Shown: positions 18,187-26,875, numbered from the stretch's first letter. The stretch: 64,000 nt of DNA from JAPORK01 sp026710285 (GCA_965201045.1 OZ241746.1:310001-374000); one strand, 5' to 3'. Notes: generated by a model not told the origin, from the letters alone. Translations and numbers: made by a program.

Positions 18187-19206
18187 ATGAGCCAGCTTTC
18201 ATGGAATCAGTGGTTTCAACAAACGGTGGGTGGTGCCATTACTTCAGAAGGAAAACTGAAGGGCTTATGGTCACAAGGTCCGGAGAAGAACAAACAGATT
18301 ATAACGCTATTAACCGATGAAGATGTGCTAACCATTTCAGGTAAAGATGCAATTAAATTTTTGCAGGGACAGTCTACCTGCGATGTTGAAAAGCTGACAC
18401 AGGGAGAGGCTGTGACAGGTTCATGCTGCACACCGAAGGGACGCATGATTGCAAACTTCAGGCTGATAAAAGCAGATCAGGAGCTACTATACCTTACCCT
18501 TCCGCGGGGACAGGCAGAAAACTTGCGCAGTGGTCTTAGTAAATATGCTCCATTCTATAAGGTAGATTTGAGTAGCCAAAATAGCTGGATTCGTATAGGT
18601 TTACAGACAGATGATGCTTCAGTTGATCATCTGCGCACAGATTTTTTGGCAGGTCTTGCCGGGTTTCAACCATTCACGGTAGCCATTGATGAACAACGTG
18701 CGGAAGTATGGCTTCAGGAAGAAGAGTTCGTAAAACTCCCTGAACAGTTCATAACACAATATAATGTCGTTTCCACTGATGTGTGGAGACTGGATGAGCT
18801 AAGGCGTGGTATTGCTTGGGTGCAACCGATGCAGACTGAAAAATGGTTGCCTCAGGAGTGTAACCAGGAGCTTATCGGTGGTGTCAGTTTTAAAAAAGGC
18901 TGCTATACCGGACAAGAAATTGTGGCTCGTCTGCACTACAGAGGGCAAACAAAAAAACGGCTGCAATATTTCAGCTTTATAACTGAAACAGAAGAGCATC
19001 AACAAATTATTGATCAAAAAATTGTTAATGCTGAAAACAAACTCTGTGGCTTTGTTGTTAATGCGATCTGTAATCCGCAGTCACGGCAAATGCATTTGTT
19101 GGCAAATGTACGTCTTGATCTTTCAGAGCAACCGCTTTTTCTGGAGAGTAATCTTAAAAAAACATTGCAGCACCATTCACTGCCTTATACAATTGATAAC
19201 GGTTAA
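18187..19206 (+). CDS. ygfZ: Folate-binding tRNA-modification/Fe-S protein YgfZ
   Basis: Tetrahydrofolate-binding relative of the glycine-cleavage T protein, needed for some Fe-S enzymes such as MiaB. The signature KGCYTGQEIVARLHYRG is complete, with the essential Cys at residue 239 from this start. Also LTISGKDAIKFLQGQSTCDV, GSCCTPKGRMIANFRL and WRLDELRRGIAWV. ATG 18187 is chosen because GGTGGG at 18171-18176 is a plausible ribosome site; an in-frame GTG at 18172 would add five residues. Its last ~230 bases are duplicated at 20511-20964. Confidence 0.93.
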   Translation: MSQLSWNQWFQQTVGGAITSEGKLKGLWSQGPEKNKQIITLLTDEDVLTISGKDAIKFLQGQSTCDVEKLTQGEAVTGSCCTPKGRMIANFRLIKADQELLYLTLPRGQAENLRSGLSKYAPFYKVDLSSQNSWIRIGLQTDDASVDHLRTDFLAGLAGFQPFTVAIDEQRAEVWLQEEEFVKLPEQFITQYNVVSTDVWRLDELRRGIAWVQPMQTEKWLPQECNQELIGGVSFKKGCYTGQEIVARLHYRGQTKKRLQYFSFITETEEHQQIIDQKIVNAENKLCGFVVNAICNPQSRQMHLLANVRLDLSEQPLFLESNLKKTLQHHSLPYTIDNG

Positions 19207-19814
19207 CAGCACAGCTGGTTTTACAGCAATCTGATCTAATAACTTTGATGCTTTTACTCTTCAGGCTTCGACAAGCTCAGCCAGCGGAGGGAGTTGCCTC
19301 TTCAGGCTTCAACAGGCTCAGCCAACGGAGGGAGCTGTACGAAGTTATCCGAAGGATGAAACACCCATCACTTTAAACTTTTAGCATGGTACTTTCTTTG
19401 CTTTGCAATCATTTTCTGATAGCATAGAGGTTCTTTGTAAAAACTGTATTTTATACACAAATTCTGGTTCGGAGTTTTTGGCTGAATAATAAAAATCCTT
19501 GCTTTTAAACTGCTGATGCTGAAATAACCTTGTCATTCCGGCAGGGATTGCCGGAATCCCGTAACAGGGAAGTTATATTTTCGATAATGATTGCTGTTAA
19601 TGGATTCCCGCCTCTGCGGGAATGACTTCGGAGAAAACGGGAAATAACGAAATAACGGCAGACTCAGTAAGAGCTGGTGTATTTAGCCGGAGATAAAATT
19701 TTCAAGGTAAGAATTGGGGCTTAAAAAATGTGACTAAGAGACGGTGTATTAACATGGGGAAAGCGTGTAGTTTCTAGGTTTCAAAAATGCGAATGGAGCA
19801 GGAGTTATATTATC
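19207..19814. repeat. Dispersed repeat cluster downstream of ygfZ
   Basis: 19207-19490 recurs at 21158-21440. It contains REP-like hairpin halves (CAGGCTTCGACAAGCTCAGC at 19262). 19490-19744 has hairpins GTCATTCCGGCAGGGATTGC and TTCCCGCCTCTGCGGGAA and closes with CTTAAAAAATGTGACTAAG (from 19720), the inner end of a Tn5/IS50-like terminal repeat. The same block recurs at 62480-62746. Confidence 0.75.
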
Positions 19815-20462
19815 GTGAATAAATTTTTAGTTGATAAAAGTTTTTGTATCAATATCAGGGAGCGTAAGGATAGGTATTTAACAGTCAGGGAAGAGTTAAG
19901 CTGCATAGAGCCTTCTGTTGAATTTTTTCATGTTGATCGTGATAATGAAAACCCCCAAAGAGGATGCTTTTCTTCTCATCAGACATTAGTGCGTCAGGGT
20001 ATTAAAAATAACTGGCAAAACATATTGATTTTTGAAGATGATGTGCAGCTTTATCGTCCAGTAACAGATCGCATTGTTAGAAAAGTGAATCGATTTATTC
20101 AGGTGGCTGAGTATGATATTTTATTTTTAGGTCTGATACTGGGAAAAATATGGCTATCTAAACATCTGGGGTTTACGCGTTGTCGGGGTGTTTGTACCCA
20201 TGCTTATATTCTTTCCAGAAGTGGCATGGAGAAGTTAGCAGCGGCGCAGTACGAGCATGAAAATATGGGGATTGACAAGTGGTATAAAAAGCAGCTGAAA
20301 GGGTATAGTTTATTTCCAATGATTGCCAGGCAGCGCAGTCATGGTGTGGGAGAAAGTGATATTTCGGATACTTCTTGTTCAGATGCATTCTGGATAAAAA
20401 ATTACCGCCGTCAATACTGGAGTGTTCTGTCTAATTTACACCGTTCCCTTGGTCTTAAATAG
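19815..20462 (+). CDS. Glycosyltransferase family 25 (LOS/LPS type)
   Basis: 215 residues, predicted to transfer a sugar (galactose in characterised relatives such as LgtB/LpsA) to lipooligosaccharide or a similar acceptor. GT25 features: KSFCINIRERKDRYLTV at the N-terminus, GCFSSHQTLVRQG (50-62), the metal-binding EDD in ILIFEDDVQLY (Glu74-Asp76), FLGLILGKIWL, CTHAYILSRSGMEKL and a late HGVGESDISDTS. The start is a GTG with AGGAG 12 bases upstream. It stands alone, between the original ygfZ tail and its duplicated copy, so it probably arrived with that rearrangement. The acceptor cannot be told from sequence. Confidence 0.85.
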   Translation: MNKFLVDKSFCINIRERKDRYLTVREELSCIEPSVEFFHVDRDNENPQRGCFSSHQTLVRQGIKNNWQNILIFEDDVQLYRPVTDRIVRKVNRFIQVAEYDILFLGLILGKIWLSKHLGFTRCRGVCTHAYILSRSGMEKLAAAQYEHENMGIDKWYKKQLKGYSLFPMIARQRSHGVGESDISDTSCSDAFWIKNYRRQYWSVLSNLHRSLGLK

Positions 20463-20510
20463 GCTCTTGTGAGCTCTATTCCTGTCATACAAATTTTATA
20501 CACTGCCAGC

Positions 20511-20964
20511 ATTCAGTTTTATAACTGAAACAGAAGAGCAGTAAGAAATTGTTGATCAAAAAAATTGTTAATGCTGAAAACAAACCCAGGGCTTACGCAC
20601 CAAGAGAATGATTCTTAATAACCAAACAAAACAGTTACTTTTTGAGCAAAAAATGTACAGCTGGTCATGGTTTTATGCCTTATCAAAGACTGATCAACGA
20701 TCAGTTAGAGGTTAAAATGCACAGATTGAGTCTCAAAAAAGTGTTATATGAAACTCCAAATGAGAATGATTCTCTTGGTGCGTAAGCCCTGAAAACAAAC
20801 CCTGCGGCTTTGTTGTTAATGCGATCTGTAATCCGCAGTCACGGCAAATGCATTTGTTGGCAAATGTACGTCTTGATCTTTCAGAGCAACCGCTTTTTCT
20901 GGAGAGCAATCTTAAAAAAAGATTGCAGCACCATTCACTGCCTTATACAATTGACAACGGTTAA
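20511..20964 (+). pseudogene. Duplicated 3' fragment of ygfZ, split by a MITE
   Basis: 20511-20587 matches the region around 18969-19039 and 20791-20964 matches about 19040-19206. Only scattered substitutions separate them, plus a premature TAA early in the first part. The fragment ends at the same stop context (GACAACGGTTAAC). It cannot encode a functional protein: the 5' two thirds of ygfZ are absent. It is interrupted by the MITE at 20588-20790 and followed by an IS1380 end in the TTAA overlapping its stop codon. Confidence 0.9.
20588..20790. mobile_element. 203-bp MITE with 12-bp target duplication
   Basis: Terminal inverted repeats of 28 bases with one mismatch (outer 22 perfect: AGGGCTTACGCACCAAGAGA and on). 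They are flanked by the direct repeat GAAAACAAACCC at 20576-20587 and 20791-20802. The first C/last G could also be assigned to the element, giving a 10-bp duplication. It has no coding capacity; the interior contains a smaller palindrome, CTGATCAACGATCAG. The uninterrupted sequence exists in the intact ygfZ, so the insertion is directly demonstrated. The 10-12-bp duplication would suit an IS4-type transposase in trans; that is inference. Confidence 0.9.
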
Positions 20965-21157
20965 CCCGAATATTTCATACCCTAAAAAATAGAGCGAACT
21001 TATGCACGTAGAAGACATCTATTGTTTTTTTGGTGTGATTTTTTACTATTTTGAGCGTATTTTCCATTTTTCAGGCATAAAACCCCCTTACCCCATTATT
21101 TGTCAACATGCCGGGAACAGCATTTCTTCTTTGCTAGCCAGGATTAAGCCACTCAGC
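20965..21157 (+). mobile_element. Solo end of an IS1380 element
   Basis: Nearly identical to the left end (23752-23944) of the IS1380 copy below, starting CCCGAATATTTCATACCC after a TTAA. Then it jumps directly into the sequence that follows ygfZ (CAGCTGGTTTTACAG). The transposase body and right end are deleted. It holds only the last codons of the transposase, read on the minus strand. Confidence 0.85.
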
Positions 21158-21440
21158 TGGTTTTACAGCAATTTGATCTAATAACTTTGATGCTTTTGCT
21201 CTTCAGGCTTCGACAGGCTCAGCCAGCGGAGGGAGCTGTACGAAGTTATCCGCAGGATGAAACACCCATCACTTTAAGACTTTAAACTTTTAGCATGGTA
21301 CTTTCTTTGTTTTGCAATCATTTTCTGATAGCATAGAGGTTCTTTGTAACATCTGTATTTTATACACAAATTCTGGTTCGGAGTTTTTGGCTGAATAATA
21401 AAAATCCTTGCTTTTAAACTGCTGATGCTGAAATAACCTT
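21158..21440. repeat. Second copy of the ygfZ downstream repeats
   Basis: Duplicate of about 19208-19514, including the half REP hairpin at 21203 and the segment TTCGGAGTTTTTGGCTG. It breaks off at AAATAACCTT, where a group II intron 3' end begins on the minus strand. In the other copies GTCATTCCGGCAGGG follows at this point. Confidence 0.8.
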
Positions 21441-21915
21441 ATCGGGTAAGGCGGGGCTTTCACCCCGTCCTTCCCACAGAACCGTACGTACGGACCTCGT
21501 ATACGGCTCCTGCGTTTCCTATCCCTTAAAATTTCGGGGCAAGAACACCTGTGTCCAGCTTTTCCAGATTGAACAATCTTTTTCCTTCAAACCAACTATT
21601 CCTCATAGACTTATGAGCCAGTGGACTGGCTGTATTTCTCCATGAGCACATCCTGATATATCTGTAAGGTAATTTGTGACCCAATTTCTTCAGCCGGCGA
21701 TGCAGCCTTGCAGGTGTTTTCCACAGACACAACTGAATACTCCTCAGCCTGCGCCTTATCCACCTCATGAGCCCTTTAAATTCCCTTCTACAGTCGGCAA
21801 TTCTGAAGTAGTTTTCAAATCCTCGTATTACCGGATTTAATCTCCGAATAACTCCGGACAGATTGGTCTTCTGTCTTCTGCGGGTAATTTGTTTAACCTT
21901 CTTCTTCAGTATTTT
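21441..21915 (-). mobile_element. Group II intron A remnant: maturase C-terminus plus domains V-VI
   Basis: On the minus strand, 21526-21915 encodes the last ~130 residues of a class C-like intron maturase: LSGVIRRLNPVIRGFENYFR, KGLMRWIRRRLRS, LWKTPARLHRRLKKLG and the end FNLEKLDTGVLAPKF. A domain V-like hairpin (GGAGCCGTATACGAG / CGTACGTACGGTTC) follows, then a domain VI stem GACGGGGTGAAAGCCCCGCC, ending CTTACCCGAT at 21441. The 3' exon is the dispersed AACTCCGA repeat. The 5' part, including the reverse transcriptase core, is missing. Confidence 0.8.
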
Positions 21916-21981
21916 ATCGGGTAGAAGGAACAGCCCATTGGCAGTTCCAACCCCCACAGATCCCGGCGTGCGGATCGGAGA
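21916..21981 (-). mobile_element. Group II intron C remnant: 3' end only
   Basis: 66 bases on the minus strand: the distal arm of a domain V-like hairpin (GCACGCCGGGATCTGTGGGG), a domain VI stem (GGAACTGCC...GGGCTGTTCC) and the terminus TTCTACCCGAT. Its end matches that of intron A (CTTACCCGAT). It sits inside intron A's maturase gene. The frame reads through it, so the open frame starting at 22005 has a false N-terminus. Confidence 0.6.
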
Positions 21982-22271
21982 GTAGACCGTGGGAACCTCC
22001 CCCACAGCCCCTCGCAGAACCGTACGTGAACCTCTCGATTCATACGGCTCCCATCAGGCAAACACATCTGTCATTCCTGCACACCAATGTGCAAATAAAC
22101 GAGGACATCGTCCAACAATATTTTCCAGTAATCGTATGGCACAGATCTTATGCTTACGAAAATATTTGTATTTTCGTCTGATCCATCTCACCAGTACCTT
22201 ATTAAAATGTCGAAAGACATTACGTAGAGCTGAACGATAATAACGACCATAATAAGTCATCCACCCGAATA
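21982..22271 (-). mobile_element. Group II intron B remnant: maturase C-terminus plus domains V-VI
   Basis: 22054-22271 encodes MTYYGRYYRSALRNVFRHFN and an end reading GRCPRLFAHWCAGMTDVFA. This corresponds to the C-terminus of the intact maturase at 526-1806 (INYYGRFCKSAMFPTFRHLN, RSPNLFPHWRFGVRPMVG). Domain V (GGAGCCGTATGAATCGAGAG / CACGTACGGTTCTG) and domain VI follow, ending GGTCTAC at 21982. It is a relative of the intron at 454-2333, truncated by the IS3 element. Confidence 0.8.
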
Positions 22272-22302
22272 TGATGTGGTCAACCTTTTTATTACAACCC
22301 AG

Positions 22303-23181
22303 TTAAGAAACATTTTCTAATCTTGTCATGACTTCTTCATACTCATTTGGACTCATATAATCCAATGTTGAATGTAGTCGCTGACTGTTATAAAACATCG
22401 TGATGTAATTTAGAATATCTTGCTGTGCCTCGTATCGTGTTTGATAATCACACCATTGCACCTGTTCCTGCTTTAAACGACCAAAAAAACTTTCTGCTAC
22501 TGCATTATCCCAGCAGTTACCTTTGCGACTCATACTGCCGGTACATTTCCATGCCTTAAGCAAATAGTTATAAGCATCACTGGCATATTGGCTTCCCCGA
22601 TCAGAATGCACAATTAGCCCGGCTTTTGGTTTTCGCTGCCAGAGAGCCATTTTTAGAGCATCACAAACTAATGCTGCTTTCATGCGAGAACTCATACTCC
22701 AGCCAACAACTTTTCTGGAAAACAAATCAATCATTACTGCAAGATAAAGCCATCCTTCCTGTGTTGGAATGTAAGTAATATCAGAAACATAAGCCTGATC
22801 TGATGCGCTGATAGAAAATTGTCTGTCCAGCACATTCTCAAACACTGCTCTGTCATGATTACTATTTGTCGTAGTTTTATATTTTTTCCGATATCTTACC
22901 TGAACACCTGCTTCTTTCATTAGCTTCACAGTACGCTTTCTACTGATCACATACCCTTTTAAATTCAATGTCTTCTTCACCCGTCTGCTACCATAACAAT
23001 AACGGCTGTTTTTAGCAATTTCCCGTATAGTATCCAATAGCTCCGAATGACAACGCGAATCAATTTGCTGTTATTTCCTTGCATATTGGTAATAGCCATT
23101 ACGATGCACCCCCATAATTTTGCACATGAGATCCACAGGCCATTTTTGCTTATGCTGAGAGATAAATTCATATTTTACTGC
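22303..23181 (-). pseudogene. IS3 OrfB transposase (DDE integrase), nonsense-mutated
   Basis: The frame runs from AVKYEFISQHKQKWPVDLMC through an HTH_21-like region GVHRNGYYQYARK, then meets TAA at 23071-23073 and continues QQIDSRCHSELLDTIREIAK. The rve domain is complete, with the catalytic residues in YVSDITYIPT, LIVHSDRGSQY and NAVAESFFGRLKQE, and it ends at 22303. An internal start at 23037 would give 244 residues with the catalytic core but without the N-terminal helper region. The stop makes full OrfAB fusion impossible unless it is suppressed. Confidence 0.85.
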
Positions 23182-23477
23182 ATTTCTTTGGCGAAGAAGA
23201 CCGTTGCCTTTTTTAGTATTTCTTTCTCCATTTTAAGGCGTTTATTTTCTGCTTTTAATTGCCTTATTTCGGTCTGCTCCGGAGTAAGTTTACCATTACC
23301 ACGAAAAGCCTGACCATCACTATCTGCCTGATACTCACGTACCCAACGACCAAGCATTGGAGCACGAATTCCCAAACTTCGGGCAGCTTCTTCACGTGAA
23401 TAACCCTGATCAATAACAAGGGAAACAGCATCTAATTTAAATTCTTTTGAATATTTTTTACGTATACCTGTTGTCAT
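23175..23477 (-). CDS. IS3 OrfA (helix-turn-helix)
   Basis: 100 residues: KYSKEFKLDAVSLVIDQGYS, a helix-turn-helix EEAARSLGIRAPMLGRWVREY and a leucine-zipper-like tail IRQLKAENKRLKMEKEILKK. Standard DNA-binding OrfA of IS3 elements. In intact relatives OrfAB is made by -1 frameshifting in the overlap with orfB. Confidence 0.9.
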   Translation of the reverse strand: MTTGIRKKYSKEFKLDAVSLVIDQGYSREEAARSLGIRAPMLGRWVREYQADSDGQAFRGNGKLTPEQTEIRQLKAENKRLKMEKEILKKATVFFAKEMQ

Positions 23478-23545
23478 TTTATCTCTCCAGTTTTGGATAT
23501 ATTATATACCTTAACTGGGTTGGTAGGTTTCAAGGTACCACATCA

Positions 23546-23670
23546 GTTTTCAGCTCTTTCAAAGAGTCTCTGTCAAAGATTTTTCTTCGGTATTTTGCTA
23601 CAAACACCAAATGAACATGCATATTAAAAACACAGTTCCTGCCCGATCTAATTTCTGTTGATTTTTTCAT
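23546..23670 (-). pseudogene. tnpA: IS200/IS605 TnpA, N-terminal fragment
   Basis: The minus strand starts MKKSTEIRSGRNCVFNMHVH and continues LVFVAKYRRKIFDRDSLKEL, then is cut by the IS3 right end. The HUH motif (His-hydrophobic-His) of Y1 transposases is HVHL. The catalytic tyrosine half is lost. It is divergent from the tnpB remnant that starts 22 bases away, the IS608-like arrangement. Confidence 0.85.
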
Positions 23671-24138
23671 ACGCCAATGCTAGCATACCCGCATGGAAAA
23701 GACAAAGACATTGAAAGTAAGAGTTAAAGACAAACACGCAAAACTACTTAACCCGAATATTTCATACCCTAAAAAATAGAGCGAACTTATGCACGTAGAA
23801 GACATCTATTGTTTTTTTGGTGTGATTTTTTACTATTTTGAGCATATTTTCCATTTTTCAGGCATAAAACCCCCTTACCCCATTATTTGTCAACATGCCG
23901 AGAACAGCATTTCTTCTTTGCTAGCCAGGATTAAGCCGCTCAGCTATCTCTTGAAAAAGCCGTTTGTAAGGATAAGCACTGGACAAAAGAAATCGTATAC
24001 GCCTACTATTTCTAAGAATTACTGCCCCAATCTTGAGTAACTTTAACCGAATTGTACCTGCTTGTGCCCGAGCTAATTCTGTCCCGACCAAATTTACTCG
24101 AATCTGTTCTAGTGCTTCTGAGCGCTTATACTGACCCC

Positions 24139-24867
24139 TTATATTCGCAAAGGTTTTCCATAAGTCCATTTAAATGGTTTTGCCATAGTCTTATTAAAAA
24201 AATCAACAAATTCATAAAGCCCGGATTTTAAGTTTTTTTTTGAAGTAAAACTATTTCTTTTCAGGTAACGCTTTACCAGAATGGAAAACCAAATTTCAAT
24301 CTGATTGAGCCAGGATGCATGTTTTGGAGTATAGTGAAACACAATTTTATGTGTTGGATCACTCAGATAATCAGAACGACTCTGCATATTTTTTAGAATG
24401 CCAGACTTACCTTTTTCTCCCAACTCTTCTGCTGGCGTATTTTCTATTGATGCTACGATTTTTACAGCAGCTTCTGACATATGTGTATTCAAATTGTCTG
24501 CTATAATGTGCCAACCTGAAGCATTAGGATCACTCTCTAATAATTTATTCAGCCATTTTGCAAAATCTTGTTCAGTTCGGGTTTCGCTAACCAGTGGAAT
24601 AATCTCACCTGTTACCACATTCATGCCAGCCAACAATGTTTGTGTTCCATGACGGATATATTCATAGTCTCGTCTGACGGTTTTTCCTGGTTTTATCGGT
24701 TTATCAGGTGTGGCTGGCTGACGTGCCTGTATGCCTGTTTTTTCATCAAAAGAAATTGTGTGTATACCTGCCTCAGCACGCTCTGGTGAAGTATGATAAG
24801 TTTCGCAAACATTAGCACATTTTTCCTTAAAGTTTTCATCCTTTGGTGTGTCTACCCAATACTTCAT
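24139..24867 (-). CDS. IS630 transposase, C-terminal ORF (DDE domain), copy 1
   Basis: 242 residues starting MKYWVDTPKDENFKEKC. The DDE/D catalytic motifs are visible: ISFDEKTGIQARQP, WHIIADNLNTHMS, and HYTPKHASWLNQIEIWFS with the final Glu. It lies in the frame +1 relative to the upstream ORF. Natural homologues read continuously ADIRPDKMKYW, so the protein is probably made as a fusion by frameshifting around the TTTTTAAAATCAGG stretch. Confidence 0.88.
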   Translation of the reverse strand: MKYWVDTPKDENFKEKCANVCETYHTSPERAEAGIHTISFDEKTGIQARQPATPDKPIKPGKTVRRDYEYIRHGTQTLLAGMNVVTGEIIPLVSETRTEQDFAKWLNKLLESDPNASGWHIIADNLNTHMSEAAVKIVASIENTPAEELGEKGKSGILKNMQSRSDYLSDPTHKIVFHYTPKHASWLNQIEIWFSILVKRYLKRNSFTSKKNLKSGLYEFVDFFNKTMAKPFKWTYGKPLRI

Positions 24868-24871
24868 TTTA

Positions 24872-25336
24872 TCAGGACGAATATCCGCCTGATTTTAAAA
24901 AACGACCTATCTGGCGTTGTGAAATATTTTCTACAATACCTTCTTTTATCACTGCTTTTGCCAGTGCATTTTGTGACCAGTGACTCAATATATATCCATA
25001 GTCTTTCGGATTTTTGCAGGCTAAAGCCATGATTTCGCAAACTTGTTCAGCTGTAAATTTAGGTGGATGACCGGGGCGGGGAGCATCTTTCAAACGTTCA
25101 CAAACAGACAGTTCTTCTGCCTGACTAATCCAGCGTCTCCGCCAGAGTCTTACCATTGAACGGCTGCATCTTAGCTCTCTAACTGAAGCTTTGATACCTA
25201 CACCTTTTGCTGCCAGCAAAATAATTTTTGCTCTTTCCACTAAAGACTGGGAGCTACTGCGTTTTCTAATGATTAAATTAAGTTCATTACACTGTTCTTC
25301 TGTAAGAGTAATGTCTTGTGCCTGTTCTGAATACAT
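24872..25336 (-). CDS. IS630 transposase, N-terminal ORF (HTH), copy 1
   Basis: 154 residues with two helix-turn-helix regions: SLVERAKIILLAAKGVGIKA followed by ELRCSRSMVRLWRRRWI, and FTAEQVCEIMALACKNPKDY followed by SQRQIGRFLKSGG. It supplies the DNA-binding half of the transposase. It ends a few codons before the catalytic ORF begins. Confidence 0.88.
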   Translation of the reverse strand: MYSEQAQDITLTEEQCNELNLIIRKRSSSQSLVERAKIILLAAKGVGIKASVRELRCSRSMVRLWRRRWISQAEELSVCERLKDAPRPGHPPKFTAEQVCEIMALACKNPKDYGYILSHWSQNALAKAVIKEGIVENISQRQIGRFLKSGGYSS

Positions 25337-26875
25337 CCTTGTTTTCCTTAATTTTATTTTCTATTTGGTAAAGTGTTAGGAAAACATATTTTAAAAGGGT
25401 TGTAAATCATAGCTTAGAAGCACTAGTAAAATATAAGCCAATGATGATAGTAATAAACGAAATTGGTTTGCCCACCAGGAATGACAACTAGTCCGATCTG
25501 CAAATAAATCTAACTGTTGCTCTTTGATTCGATTCTCCATTTCACCTCTTGCGCAATACACATCATCATATAAATCTGATGCTGTTCCTTCAAGATTGGT
25601 AACGATAAATCGTGGATTACTCCCTTTTTCAAGATGTTCTATTTTTACAATTATTCGACGCTCACAATTCCAGCTGCCTGCAGCATATTGCAAATTTTTA
25701 AACTTTCGAATTTTTTGCTGAGTTTTTTCATATTCTTCTTTGGCTTCATTAACGTCTGACTGCATCATTTTGTTCAGTCGTTTGTTTTGAGGAATACCCA
25801 CAATATAGTCAACATCATTTTTTTCACACCAGGACAACATTTCTTTACGGCAAAATCCACTATCTCCACGAACAATAATTTTCACTTTCGACCACTGTTT
25901 TCGCAATCGTTTTACTAATAAACTCAAAATTGCCCATGCATGTTGGAAACCATCGCTATTGCCGGGGCGCAGATATGAAACAAGAAGTTTTTCTCCACAA
26001 AAAACATAGAGCGGAAGGAAACAGTGATGATCATAATAACCATGAAAAGCACGCCCTTCCTGGTGACCATGAACACGATCATCCGTTGCATCAAAATCAA
26101 GAATTAATTTATCGGGTGGTTGATTAAATGAAGTGATAAATTTTTTAATTATTATCTCGTGTATTTTTAATGCTGCTTGACGGTCTGTACGATTTTCTAA
26201 ACGACATAAAGTAGATTGACTTGCCAGAGGATCAACTCTGTTTACTGCAGATTGCAAAGCAGGATCATTACGTAATGTCTTATGATCATTAAGATCGTCA
26301 TAACCCAGACATATACCAAAAATACGCTGTCGAAGTAAACTCAGCTGAGAATGTTTAATAAGTTTAGGGTCTCGGGCATCAGGTAATTCTTTATTCACAT
26401 CGCGTAATAAATTTAGTTTTTCATCTGCTGATCTCAGTAACATTACACCGCCATCACTGGTTATGTCACCACCGCTGAACTCAGTTTGAATTTTACGATT
26501 CTTTACAGATGGAAAATTAACAGGAAACTGACCACACATTGCTATAAAAAACTCCATACGATTTTATGTTTTAACTAATTGAATTATAACATAAAACATG
26601 CTAAAAATCTCTTTTAGGTATGAAATATTCGGGTTAAGAAAATGGCAGGTGCAGTTAATTTTGTCTGGAACTACATAAATGAACTGTACACAACCCAAAC
26701 CTGTTCGTACTGTAAAGAAATCTCAGACAGTAGTCCGAAAGGTAGAGCAGGTTTAGGAGTAAGAGAATGGGTCTGTAAATATGTAGCAGTATTAGACAGA
26801 GATGTTAATGCTGCCAGAAACATTCTTGCGCTCGGGCATGAGCGTCTCGCAGGGGGGAATCCCCTTCCTTCAGGG

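Larger units (their letters stand above)
22272..23545 (-). mobile_element. IS3-family insertion sequence
   Basis: 1274 bp bounded by imperfect inverted repeats: TGATGTGGT...ACAACCCAGTTAAG on the left, matched by TGATGTGGT...CCAACCCAGTTAAG read inward from the right end at 23545. It carries orfA and orfB in overlapping frames. No target duplication is seen: the left flank is intron B and the right flank an IS200-type tnpA, so a deletion or recombination accompanied it. A deleted derivative is at 41699-41885. Confidence 0.88.
24112..25423 (-). mobile_element. IS630-family element, copy 1
   Basis: 1312 bp with ends GTGCTTCTGAGC (left) and GTGCTTCTAAGC (right, inverted), flanked by TA on both sides. 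The same length and apparently the same sequence as the copy at 50029-51340. Inserted in the IS1380 transposase gene. Confidence 0.95.
23921..26557 (-). pseudogene. IS1380 transposase, interrupted by IS630
   Basis: The N-terminal part (26557 to 25424) starts MEFFIAMCGQFPVNFPSVKN and has the DDE-type motifs SGGDITSDGGVMLLR, LILDFDATDDRVHG and IIVRGDSGFCRKEM, and then YCARGEMENRIKEQQLDLF. The remainder (24109 to 23921) encodes LEQIRVNLVGTELARAQAGT to the end EIAERLNPG. Removing IS630 plus one TA leaves 1323 bases, exactly 441 codons, and the join reads AYILLEQIRV. The gene was therefore intact (440 residues) when IS630 arrived. Confidence 0.9.
23752..26633 (-). mobile_element. IS1380-family element, split by IS630
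   Basis: Inverted ends CCCGAATATTTCATACC at 23752 and its complement ending at 26633, flanked by TTAA on both sides (23748-23751 and 26634-26637). Without the 1312-bp IS630 and its TA duplication it is 1568 bp. It is inserted in tnpB. Confidence 0.92.
23693..26875 (+). pseudogene. tnpB: IS605 TnpB remnant, internally deleted and split by IS1380
   Basis: MEKTKTLKVRVKDKHAKLL is encoded at 23693-23751. After removal of the IS1380 insertion and one TTAA the frame continues KKMAGAVNFVWNYINEL at 26638. The frame then jumps straight to TQTCSYCKEISDSSPKGRAG and LDRDVNAARNILALGHERLA. About 250 residues, including the first two RuvC acidic motifs, are deleted. The C-terminal zinc finger lacks its last cysteine (WVCKYVAVLDRD). 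No guide-directed nuclease activity is possible. The sequence after it (GGGGGAATCCCCTTCC) is the IS605 right-end hairpin region, split by a MITE. Confidence 0.85.

Noticed and set aside
21526..22005. 159-residue protein starting MGEVPTVYS
   Set aside because: The frame crosses two intron 3' ends; only the part from about 21915 down is genuine maturase sequence, so it is not a real gene.
23693..26875. Active TnpB guide-RNA nuclease with an omega RNA at the right end
   Set aside because: The gene lacks the first two RuvC motifs and a zinc-finger cysteine and is split by IS1380.
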